Shown one piece after another: positions 31,763 through 43,332 of a stretch of DNA of 64,000 nucleotides. A model generated the notes under the pieces. It made no database searches. It was not told where the DNA came from and worked only from the letters and a program-made list of their open reading frames with translations. The DNA comes from Protonemura montana. Its lineage: Eukaryota; Arthropoda; Insecta; Plecoptera; Nemouridae. Where the stretch lies: positions 5,306,701-5,370,700 of the forward strand of contig OX387603.1 of assembly GCA_947568835.1 (NCBI GenBank). The letters are read 5' to 3'. Every line of letters starts with the position of its first letter. The stretch's first letter is position 1. A program made the translations under genes and the position numbers.

Positions 31763-34689
31763 AGAGTATATTATCTTCACTTTCTCATATGCGTACAGTG
31801 CTGCGAACATAGATTTTGAAATTCCTATGAATTCTTAAACCAAACACACTGTACCCCAGGCGAGAGCGACCAACGCCGAAACTAAAATACGTAACATCAC
31901 CGCGTAATGGAGTAATTTCGGGCATATTATGAGTGACGGCATTGCACATTGCAGATCACGATAGTGACTCCATCCTGACAATATTCCAGCATCATCCGCA
32001 ACAAGCCAACCCGCCTCGCCGCACCGTGCACGTTATGCAGTACCAATTTACATACAACGAATCTATCAAGCACTCTAATCGCAGAAATTAATTAACTACT
32101 ATACACAACTAAACGAGAGTTATCAATTAATGCATAATATAGACAGCGATCCTGGAGATATGATAATGATATTTTAGTGAAATTGATGGCTTTATCCTGG
32201 GTGATCTGAATTGAATAATATGTCGGCATCGAATGCAGATAGTATCGTGTCTCTGTGGTTCGTAAATTGCTATTTGTTGGACATTATATGCGAAATATTA
32301 AGCGTGACTTGATCGTGTGTTTAATTTGCGAATTATGACCGTATTGTTGGAAATGGATGCATGTTTATTAGATGTTGGTCTCTAGCTATTAAGCCTGGAA
32401 TTAAGTCAAAATCTTACCTGGTCTGTGGTCATTGACCAGGCGCAGTTTTGATTATCCAGAGACTTTCCATCCCAGTCTTTGTGTTCAAATAACCAGTTTT
32501 AAGAGCAAAAAGCTATTTTTATTTGTTTTGAGCACACTTTGAAGCATAGGGAAATTCTGACGGTTGCTTTCTACATCGGACAATTTATGTGGTACCATCT
32601 AATTCATGATCACTGTCACGTGTAAGGCGGTCACCCATCCCACACAGTGGCACGACGAATTGTTGCTTAACTTCAACTCTAATATATAGTGATAATTAAA
32701 TTAAATCTTCTAACACAGCATTCATATGGCACTGGCGGTCGGCCACCCAACACGTAGTTCAGAATTGCATGTCGCTTAACTTGAATCTCTTAAGCCGACT
32801 TTCTGTGTCATTGCTATCTGCGTTGTTGGTCAACCACCCAAACGGTTGAAATCGAAAATCAGAGTCCCAAATAAAACATTCTTACAGAGCCCAGGCTTGC
32901 AACCGTGACGCAATCGTTTTCTGGAGGTGAGCGTCGAGGCGCAAGTTGAAAGGGTTCGTTATTTCGCTTATTAATGGCAAGAAGAGCGAGAGAGCACGAA
33001 TTAGAAATGAATGGGGGCGACAATGGGCGCGAGAAAGAGGGGCACAGGCGTTGGAAAGAACCAGGCGGAAGCAGACCATCCGTCTTTGTGAGTTTTTTCC
33101 ATGCATATTTCAAAATGCTAAGAGGCTGCTGCGAGCCTGCATTGCGAGGAAAGAGAGTGCGAGGTTTTGGAAAGACCGTGCGATAAAAAGAGATGGCGAT
33201 GGCAGTTTTTTTCTAGCCAATCAGGATGTAGAATCAGTGGTGTGGGAGAGAGAGGAAATTAAACGCACCTAGGGCGGGGGTGGGAAGAGTGGGAGGAGTG
33301 GAAATTATGTGCAAAGTATCATGACTTGAGCAAGTGCTTCTTTAATAAAGAAATTGTGAAAGAGGATGAGTGAAAAGTTACTTTTATTCTTTTCTTTGCT
33401 CTCCGCTTTTGGTATTACCGAGTTTATCCAGTTTGTGCCCCCCACGGGACATCGTTGATTATCTTTTGGAAGGAAATTGTTCTTGTTCATTGTTTGTTCC
33501 TTGGCCAATTGGTGTGCTGTGATCGTAGTTAGAAGCGGTCAATTATGAAGAAAAATCTGACAACAAATTATTAAAACAGAAAAATGCAGATTTTGGTTCA
33601 TAGATTGTTTGGGCTAATTCAAAAAGCAGATAAAATTGTTAGGTTAGGTAGTGGCTAAATTTAGTACTGGCTAAAGTAAGTTTAATTTAAATGAGAATCC
33701 TACAATTACCATTGAATAACTTATAGTTCCATCAGTAAAAACTTGTCAAAAAGATCCCCCAAGGTGCCGCAAGAACAGCCTTGAAGCTTTCTCTATAATT
33801 ACATGTCATAGATTTATAAGAATTCTAATCAGAAGGTGTCAATAAGGATTCAAACTTAGTGCATTATCGACAAACCTCCAATAAAAACTTTGTACAAAAC
33901 ACCCACAGACCGTTCTTAAATTTAGTTTTTACGAACAACCGCAACAGAAACTACTTTTTATTAAATCCACAAACTTCTCTTCAAAAAAAACCCACCTTAC
34001 ACCACAACTAAACAGTGTCAAAACCGCACTACTGACACGTGCACCTATTCCACTTCCTTTTACCTGAAACCACAAAAACTAGTTCCTACTTAAACGATTC
34101 GAAAGATAACAAACCGAAAACTGATAGACAATTAAAAGAGTCTGCCATTGTCTAGGGCATGGTAATATAATACGTGTACGCGTCGTGCGCCGCAGAGTTA
34201 CAACCCTTGCTGTCAAATGCGTGTCAGGAAACAATTCCGTTGAGCAGAAAGAAAGGTGCACACACCACAGCAATATCCTTGGTGTGTCTGCCGTTAATTT
34301 ATACAATATACAAAACATATTTTAAACGCGCCTGATAGCCACATCATTAAATATCAAGTTTTTAATACTTTTTCGGTAAACAGTGATCGCGTGCTCGCGC
34401 CGAATTCTCGATCTAGATAACCCTGGCGAAGAGTCTCGACTATCATGCGGTGAGCATCTATGATTGGGTTAGGCAGAAGTTATTCGAGTAGGAATAACAC
34501 ATGTTGCTAGCGATGTAAGATTAGTGATATGTGAACGTTTATGAAGATACCAGCGGCGGCTCGATGGACAGGTACCATGTTGGCCAGACATGTCTAATGG
34601 GCCTACTTAAAATATTAAGTATTACAGAAAAAGCATGTGCTGGTCTAGGTTTAGTCTTTCGAATGGGATAGCCTGGGTCGCAACCGTTT
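31763..34689. other. Non-coding stretch with 5S relics
   Basis: Overlapping plus and minus frames at 32859-33272 are shadows of a purine-rich segment (GA-rich on the plus strand). No domain is recognised and no gene is called. Confidence 0.5.
32627..32850 (-). repeat. Cluster of three 5S-rRNA-like fragments in tandem
   Basis: Within 225 bp the minus strand carries three decayed 5S-like pieces. gttaagcaacaattcgtcg with ggatgggtgaccgcc is at about 32627-32680, gttaagcgacatgcaat with gggtggccgaccgcc at about 32731-32790, and gggtggttgaccaac at about 32827-32843. The order and orientation are the same each time, so this is either a small tandem of 5S-like heads or repeated insertion at one place. 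Confidence 0.6.
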
Positions 34690-34910
34690 TCACTTTCTGT
34701 AAAGGAGTGGACTTTCGCCGTAAGTATTGGACATTCAGATACAGGTTGGTTGTTTTGATCCTCGTAAAGATGTGGAAAATCGCAGTTGCCTCTGTGCTGG
34801 GTATTCTGTGACAGGCTGCATGTTTCGCTGTAAGCAAAGGTGCGGACACTCGCCGTCGCTTCTGTGCTGGACATTCCGTGACAGGGTGCTTGAATCCTCG
34901 TAAAGGAGCA
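34690..34910 (-). repeat. 70-bp array, locus 6 (old, decayed)
   Basis: Three or so units in inverted orientation. The one nearest 34850-34890 is almost canonical (gtgctggacattccgtgaca). The others are heavily diverged (for example gtaagtattggacattcaga and ggtattctgtgacaggctgc). The mix of one good and several poor units marks an old array. Confidence 0.85.
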
Positions 34911-37647
34911 CTGCACGCTACACCCAGACCATGCAACGCAACCAAGGACTTTCACTAAGGATCTTCTTCCTCTCTGCTTGCGTTCTTCTTCCAGTATACA
35001 CCAATATATTATTAATAAACCAAGAATTGATGATAAACTGGTAAGTGATTTTTTTGTAATAGCTATTGGCTCCTTCAATTGTCCTTGAGCAGTCCGAACA
35101 GAACTGAACGAGTGCGTAACGGTTAAACATCAATGTCAGAGAAACGAAGCGCTGCCGAACTTTGGTGACAAAAAAACGTACGACGCCCCCAACCATTTCG
35201 TTACAAAATACTCATTCCAAGTTTGAACACAAGGCAAAAGATCGCTCCGTGCCGAGGAATGAAGGCGTCACTGCAGACAAGATGTCATCTTCGTCTAGAC
35301 ACATTGTGCTCCCCGAGTCTCAGACGTGGCGGTGACAGGCATTGACAATGGGGGCGTTTCACTCGACATTTGCATTTTCAACCCCGTTCTGTCGGGCACG
35401 CGGGACCCCGGCGATCAGGAGATATTGCTGGGGGTACCACCACCGCTTTTGTCCATGCTCTGGGCCCGCGAGAGGCGCGTCTTGTATGTACCTACAATGT
35501 TCCAGAAGATATATTTGAGACAATCTTTGTTTAAAGATTTGAAGACGTTTAGTGCTAAAAAAAAAATTGAATTTTATTTCTAGTTGTATTCCTTTATACT
35601 TGGTTTTACTTCTTAGGTATTGATATCGATAATATGGAGTTCGCTTGCTTAAAGCGATGTTCGACTCTTGAACTATGTGGTATTGTACCATGCACATGAA
35701 GGACTGGCCTTCCCCGAAAGGATTTGGTATTTCGTTGGTCACTGGATCCTGTCAAGCTTTATGATCCAACGCCCTGTATTGGACATTTCCTCATTACCTA
35801 CATCGCCAATGTGGTTTCGTTTGTGAGTAAAATAAATTAAATACTGCAAAATAAATTCCATATATGTGAACCTACGTTAAGAATGAATGCTTAACATATT
35901 CAAAGTTTGGAAATAAAGTAAATGAAGTAACATGTCGAATAATTTGAATTGTGAGTTGGTTAGGTTGCAACCACAGTTAATGATATGCAATCCAGAGAGC
36001 GTGGCGGTTGGCCTCTAAGATGTCTGATATGAGGTTGGACATGCGACCTCAGCCATTTGCATACTGACGACGATAAGACGTTGCCTGGGCACCACGGGCA
36101 AGTAGGTACTCACTACATGACTTTACTTCGCGAGAAGGACCCACTACCGCCAGGGGTGTCCGAAAATCGCATGGAAATGGCGGCCTTCCTGTTGTCGTAA
36201 TCAGACAGAATGTTGTTCATTTGGCTATGTCTGTTTTTAATTACGAAATCTATGGAATTTGTTGCATACTAGACAAACGTTGTGCGCATGGGAAGTGTCG
36301 CGTTGAAGGATGAGCGTTTCTAGAGTGCGAAAAACATAAATTACTTGCTCTTTGTAACGTGGAAATGGAATTGTGTATACTAATAACCAAAAATCAGGAA
36401 AAATTGCCGTATGATTCCAAATAATAATAAAATAAGAATCATCTCACAGATATTTAGTTTCCCAGTATAGTCAAGACATCTAAATAAGAGACGACCAACA
36501 TATTTTAAAGATTTTTAAGATATGTCATTTATTTTTGCTGGGGATTTATCAAGTTTTCAAAAATATTTTGAAAATTTCTATTTAAACCGGATGAACAAAG
36601 AACTACCCAGACAACTGTTGTGAAAAATGTATCAGATCTAAGATTTTTGATTTTGAATATGAATATGTCCAGAAAATGTCGTTCAAATCGGTCCATATTG
36701 AGTGCGTCTTTCGCTCGTTATAGGCCCAAAAAATATGTGACTCTGGGCCAAACATGTTTGTAGTGGAAAATGAGGTATTTAGACCAATTGGTAATTACAA
36801 CCTAACCCGAATGAAAGCAATAATCAGGTAGAAATAGCCAATAAGTTTACATTGGATCCGTCGCATTACCAATCTCTGTATGCGATTGATAATTTTTACT
36901 GAGTATTATACTATTTTAATATTTTGTTGACCCCATACTTCACATAAAATTGTTCTATGTTCAATCGAAGAAAATTATAAATAACAATCTTCTCTCAATT
37001 CTAGGATTGCAACGTGACGTATTTGTTAGGCTGTCCATTTCCGTTCCTTTACGTTCTAAGAAAATCATATTTTCCCCTTATCACCAGCTGATTTTTCTCA
37101 ACGCAATGCGTTAAGTGGACGACTTTTTAGTCTGAAGTCTTCATCACGAATTCTCCCACCCCTGGCCCTGTCTATTCGCACACCAAGCACCTAGGTGCAC
37201 GTATATCTGATGGCCCGAACTGGCCATGGGTAATCTTTCAATATATTCTAATTACAGGTATTAGGCTAATTATGTTTGCTGATTAATTATGCATACCGCT
37301 CCCGGCATTTTAATGTATTCGCCTTCGTTCTTATGGTACGTAAAGAACAATCGCCTTGGCTCGAAAGGCTTAAAATATTAATAATTTTATGTATTTTTTA
37401 TGGAAACTGGTTTGTGTGTTTTTCAGTTGGTTTTTATGGTAACTCCGAGTTGGTCGGTTGGCTGGCCGAATTGGTTGTGCCTGTCACGGGACGTCGTTGC
37501 ATTGTGGGTTGGCGTCCATTATTTTCTTTAATGGGAAATATACTGAACCCTGGTAAAACACCCACTCTTTACCCCAAGGTACGCTAAGCAATCTTTGTCA
37601 GTAATTTTGAGTACTCGCAAATCCGTTACTAAAGAATTAATTAAGTT
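34911..37647. other. Non-coding stretch
   Basis: No gene is supported. 35310-35480 is moderately GC-rich with antisense-overlapping frames (35326-35583 and 35359-35742). The frame at 37276-37587 (103 codons) is Trp/Gly-rich with no family that I recognise. Confidence 0.5.
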
Positions 37648-37732
37648 ACATACATTTTTGAGACCCTTAAAGTGTTCATAATAATAAAATTCCCCGCGCA
37701 TTGCAAGCGTTTGCAATTTAAATAAGATTTCA
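37648..37732 (+). mobile_element. Palindromic element family, right end only
   Basis: Keeps the right arm (acatacatttttgagaccc, then aaagtgttcataataataaa) and the complete tail (gcgcattgcaagcgtttgca and on to aataagatttcaac). The left arm and core are absent. Confidence 0.85.
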
Positions 37733-37853
37733 ACTAAAAAAAGAAGCTAATGTTTAAATTTCAGGACTTAGGCCTAATTCAACGGGTCTATTAACATGTT
37801 TCAATTGATTTTTTAGTTAGTTCTTCCGATTTCATCAGCGGGAAATAATTGCT

Positions 37854-37944
37854 TGAAATGTAATTTAAATCGCAAATACTTGCAATGGGCAGAGTATTTC
37901 CTTGGAAAACTTATTATTTCTTAACCAATTTTTGAGAAGTGTTT
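37854..37944 (-). mobile_element. Palindromic element family, inverted internally deleted copy
   Basis: The reverse complement reads aaacacttctcaaaaattg (left arm), a remnant aataataag, then aaatactctgcccattgcaa and the tail to atttca. It lies about 120 bp from the previous copy, in opposite orientation, tail to tail. Confidence 0.7.
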
Positions 37945-40900
37945 AGAGAAAACAACTTATAGCTGGCAGTTTAACTTCAAAATAGGTCAAAATTGATCAT
38001 AATAAGGATACAAAGACACTTATTTCACCGTCAACCAATCACAGTTGAGCATTTCAGTGCGAAAATTCACCGAATTTCACACAAAATCACGTTTAGGACA
38101 AAAGACACATTGCAATTTCTCTTGCAGTTATTAGCATGGCACGAGGACAGCAATGTGGTGACCGAAAAAACTGTAAAGTCAAACTTTCAACGCAGAACAC
38201 AGGCAAAAAAAAAAATAAATAAACAAAACAAAACAATCAAGCAAGCTAGTAAAGTAAAATTGTTTAGTTAATCGCAAAATTGTCATATTTTTGTTCACTA
38301 AAATATCGCGTAAACGTGGTTTCATAAATCTTCTTAATTCCAGCTCATAATGAGCGTCTAATTTGCCGAACAAAACTTAAAAAAAAAAAAAACGTACAAA
38401 AAACCCTCAGAGCAATTGTTTCATATCACGTGGCAAACTTTTCATTTTCAACCCCGCGGCACAAACTTGGGTTTACGTCGTTTGAAATCCCGCGAGCTGT
38501 CTGGGGAGGGGGGGGGGGGGGGGGGGGGGGGTAAGGAGGCGGCAAGTGGAGCTCCTTTTTCGAAAATTCCTCAGGAGACCATCAAAGTTTAACAACTTCT
38601 GTGCCACCAAACTTTTGCTACTTAGCCCCCTTGTGTCAGAATCGCAGGGAGCTGTGATGATGAGTATTTTTACTGAACAGTTTTCGAGGGGGTGGTTTTT
38701 GATGGATTACCCCGCTCCCCTTCCCTCGCTTTGCATTTATCTGGGTATATAATTGAAGTCTATAGGTTAGCTTGACATAAGTGTATATTGCAATAGACCT
38801 ATAATGAAAGTACAATGATGTGTTTTTACTTTGAAAGTTTAAACCAGAAAACTACAAGAATTTTGATTTTTGAATAAACTTGACCAAGAACTGCCGCAAA
38901 CATTGGAAATGTTAGAAAAAAATCGGTTAAATGTTCTCTTATTTATAGTTGTTACTGTCGTAGATGTACTGGACTTGATCGAACCAAACCTTGGTATTAT
39001 CCCAAGTCCGTGTCCCAATATCTCTCAACAATCCCGTACAATTCTTCCCGGCACCGGGAACCCCCGTCACCCCTATCTCATCACACCGCCTGAACCGACC
39101 TTCCATGACTGCCCCTAATCAAACCCATTACTTACACGACAATCGCACGAAAAAATCAGATTACATTTTACATAACAACCAAACATTCGTATATACTACA
39201 CGACACACACACACACTACATACACATGTGCAAAGATAAACATTCATTTGCGATGTACATTTTTTTAAATTATCGCTATAGCCTTTTATGACCTCTGTTA
39301 TCTTTCGTAACATACGTGTGTTAGAGAAACATAAATTCCTGCACATTATGAATATCCATGTTACATTTTCAGATGTGCACCCAATGTAGTATAGTTTCTC
39401 TGCCAGCTCAAAGTGTGGATACCATAACGAATCATCTTTTTTCACGGGCAAAATTGCTATTCCTATACATGTTTATAATTAGGTTTTGGCGCATATTGTT
39501 TATCTTAAGTATTAAGGTATTGGTTTGGTATGGCGGGATAGGTAACAATTTATAGGTATCATGTAGGTACCTGTTTAATGAGGGGGGTAGTAGTTTGATT
39601 AAGTAGCATTTATTCCTCTGTATTTACAGAGTAGATGTATGGTGAAAGAAAATTTAGAATAAGCTACTGTTGATGGAATAATCTAATTATCTAAAATTTC
39701 AGCTTAACATCATAGCAAGTCTTTGATAGGCATTTGTGATTTTATCATGAAATGAACACAACATCGTGGGTCACCGGTATGGTAACATAACTATATCCTA
39801 CGCCTACCACAACGTTCATATGTGACTCCATGTTTATTTTTGAATGATGTTTGAACATTTTAAGCCAAATATAAAAAGGCGGCTACCCCTCTCTCCACCC
39901 GTTACCCCCTAACTACCCCCTCGAAATGAGCGCGGCACAGTATCTGGTCTCAGGGGGGCGTAAATTACCCCAAACATGCGTGGACCATAAAAAGAACACA
40001 CACACACACACGGGCAGGGGCACAAGTTTCTCGTGTTAAACTTTACACGGTGCGTTGGAAAAATGTTTAAAACATGGAAATCTTGATTAGGTTTTTTTTT
40101 TAGGGTTAAAAAAATATGTCAACTCCCGGTGAGATGGCGTTTCGATGCTATACCCGACCAATTTATGCTGCTTGCTATTTTTTTGTTTTACATTTGATTT
40201 TATCTTTTTTTTTTTGCAGGATAAATTATAACGCCATGGTGGTTTTTTTTTTTTAGGATGGGGCTATGTGGGGTTCGCTATCTCTTTATTGTGTTTTGTT
40301 AAAAGTTTGCTCAAATGTGTTTATTTAGATATTATATGGCCTTTTATAAGAATATTGTCTTGCGTCCTCACAATAATTTCTCAGGTACAATAAACAGCAT
40401 AATTTAAATGATCAAATTGCATATGTTAAACTAAGTTATACCTACACCCTGCACTAATGGATAGTTCTAATATGACCTTAGATCGATGTCATTTAAAAAG
40501 ACAGCCTTGTAAGGGAAGATTATTCATTTCAACCTACATACAAAACAGCAATATTACTCAGCTTTTTAAAATTCAGTTCACTTATTTTTAGATATTTACA
40601 TCTGTCAAAATTTCTACAGAAAACGTCGCATTTGGGCACACTTTGGCCACTTTATAGAAGAAAAAAAAATCTTACAAACTAATTAAATTAAAACGACACA
40701 AATTTGGCAAAACGTGAACATGAGAGACAGAAAAGTTAGCATAAAACGTACAAAACAAGGAATAAGCGCTCGGATTGGTGGAGGAATGCGCGAGCGTCTT
40801 CGATCGTAAATTGTGCGAGACTCAACCTTTTTCCCCTTGGCCGTGCTCAACATTTGTCTTGCTGCAAGCGGAGATATATGTCTCAAGACGCGACCGTGTT

Positions 40901-41039
40901 CGAACATTTTCTCTTGACAGCTAAACTAAAGTACACTCTGCGACAAAAACCGGTGACAATTTTCTAAAAATTCAAACAAAATTGGTTCGAATTCAACGTG
41001 TTTTAACATGAGTTTCAACGAGAAACGGTCTTTGTCATA
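37945..41039. other. Low-complexity-rich non-coding stretch
   Basis: Includes a 24-base uninterrupted G run (38508-38531), A runs near 38200 and 38380, and short CA runs (39202-39216 and near 39995-40010). No gene is supported. Confidence 0.6.
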
Positions 41040-41040
41040 A

Positions 41041-41222
41041 AACATCTGTGAAGTTAAGCAACATTGCGCTGAATCCCATTTTGATTCGGTGACTTTACCA
41101 TGAGCAACACTTCAGTTCTGTTCAGGAGAGGTGAAGTTCAATTGAATTTAGCTCATATTCGTGTTGCTGTATCTTATCTCATGACAGCATGGCTAAATTG
41201 TAAGCTGAATTTGTACCTTCAT
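41041..41222 (+). repeat. 5S-rRNA-headed SINE, decayed copy
   Basis: gtgaagttaagcaacattgc and gattcggtgac form the head; then ttcagttctgttcaggagag and catgacagcatgg follow the body order seen at 27779. Later parts fade. The frame at 41100-41525 starts inside this relic and is not a gene. Confidence 0.7.
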
Positions 41223-42997
41223 ACAAATACCTTGTGTTGTAAAAATGAAGAAAATCAAGGTTGTATATGTCCTCGGCTGCCCTCTAAGCAAGAAGATAAG
41301 TACAGCATTGTCATTAGCATGTCTTGCACAAAAAATCTATGTACTACTGCCTCAATCCAACCTCAATCCAACAACACAATCCAGACTAAAAGTCTGTCTC
41401 CTGCAAAAAATGTCCGGTGCTCCTTTTCGCAGTTCAACTGTATAAAATCTTGGGTCTTGCTGGTTTCTTCCCGCTTTTCCCATCCTGCTTCGGCGCTTGG
41501 GATCCACGATGGGGTGATGGGATAGAGTGGGGGGGGGAGGGGTGGGGCGGAGGGTTCTGGAAAAGTTTCTGCTCTCGCAAAAGAAGCAGCCATTTATATT
41601 TCAATCTCCTTATCTAAACTGCTAGAAAATAATATCTCTCCAGAGGGTGGGATATATCCTGCCCGGGATGAGATAGCGATAGCGCCGGGATGGAAGGAGG
41701 GGGGGAGGGGGGGGGGGGGCGAAAGAGATGGAGACAGATGAGATGAAAAGGATGGCGGAGTGGAGGCCGCTTTGGAGCGCGCTGCCGCGAAGAATAGGAA
41801 AATCTTATTTTGGAATAAAACTTGGTTGGATGTGAACTTTTGCGTAGCAGTGGAGGATCGGGGTGGGTTCCGGTTTAATAAATTATTGCTAACGGTGCTT
41901 GCTGAAAAAACAATAACGATTTCTTATTTTTATTTTTATTTTTATTTTTTCTGGTTTTTTGGTTTAACATTTCTTAAAAAAATGTAAGTCCATTCATGTA
42001 CAAACTTCGCAAGAAAACAGCTCAATAATAGGTTAAAGTTCTAATAGATATAAGTCGCCGCCAGCACTTAATTACTAAGATGGGGAGTGCCAATGTTTGA
42101 AACTTCAAAAACATTTTTATCAGTTTCCAGTTCCTTGACATCGATGGCAATCGCAACAGAGCAATACAGCGTAGTTTTGAGCGTTCTGAAAATGAAGTAC
42201 TTGTTACACATCGACTGATATGGCATTTGAGGACATTTGAAAATAGAATTGAAGATACATAATGTAATAAGCAAATCGTATGTATGTAACCTTGGCGAAA
42301 TATTGAGCCCTAACAGTTCAGGAAACAGCGAACATAAGGAACAATTTCCCGTACGGAAACCCTACGGAACCTTGAAAGTTCCCTAAAGAACTGCTTTATC
42401 AAAAAGTGATAAACAAATATTGTTTCGATAAAATAAATTGCATATGCAAAAAATTCTAAGCAAATTCAGCTTCAAACCATGGGCAACAAACTTTGTCTCC
42501 AGGTTTTTGCAGAACTGAGTCCTCTCTTTCGAAGCAGATCCCTGCCAAAAATTCGGTCTGATCACGCCACTGTCTTGAAGAGAGACAAAGACAACAGCAC
42601 GCAGAGCACATCGGAGAGAGAGAGAGATATTTAGCTGCAGGCTAGATGCCTGATGCTATACGAGTGTATATCTATATCTTAGTCGGGCGCAATCTATCAA
42701 AATAGGATCCTAACCCACACCATGCGGCCCGACTTGTACAGAGAACACCCTTCATTTACAAGTTTGCTCGTTAATCATCTAGCTAAGCAGAGAGAGCTAG
42801 CGCTATGGAAGGGTTGGGACGGGGAAGGGAGATGAAATGATGTTTGAACAAATATTATTAGAGCAAAATCTTTTTATACCACACCTTTGTGTTGGTATAA
42901 CGTCATAATAAGAAAATATATCGTACACGTGTTATAGTTTTAATGTAGTGCTAGTTTCTAAATCGAGCACATTATCCTGGATTTCTTCTAAGAAAAC
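41223..42997. other. Low-complexity non-coding stretch
   Basis: Contains G-rich tracts at 41530-41552 and 41697-41720 and a TTTTTA run at 41930-41955. No gene is supported. Confidence 0.6.
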
Positions 42998-43332
42998 TCT
43001 GTCACGGAATGTCCAGCACAGAGGCGACGGCGAGTGTCCGCTCCTTTGCGTGGAGCGAAACAAGCACCCTGTCACGGAATGTCCAGCACATAGGCGACGG
43101 CGAGTGTCCGCTCTTTTGCGTGGAGCGAAACAAACACCCTGTCACGGAATGTCCAGCACATAGGCGACGGCGAGTGTCCGCTCCTTTGCGTGGAGCGAAA
43201 CAAGCACCCTGTCACGGAATGTCCAGCACATAGGCGACGGCGAGTGTCCGCTCCTTTGTGTGGAGCAAAACAAGCACCCTGTCACGAAATGTCCAGCACA
43301 GAGGCGACGGCGAGTGTCCGCTCCTTTGTGGG
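42998..43332 (+). repeat. 70-bp GC-rich tandem array, locus 7
   Basis: Nearly five units at a 70-bp step, starting at the ctgtcacggaatg phase and ending in ctcctttgtg. Three neighbouring units share cagcacataggcg in place of cagcacagaggcg, evidence of local duplication. Confidence 0.95.

Noticed and set aside
34539..35196. Minus-strand frames up to 179 codons
   Set aside because: The central part is the decayed 70-bp array; the remaining parts are without motifs and overlap each other.
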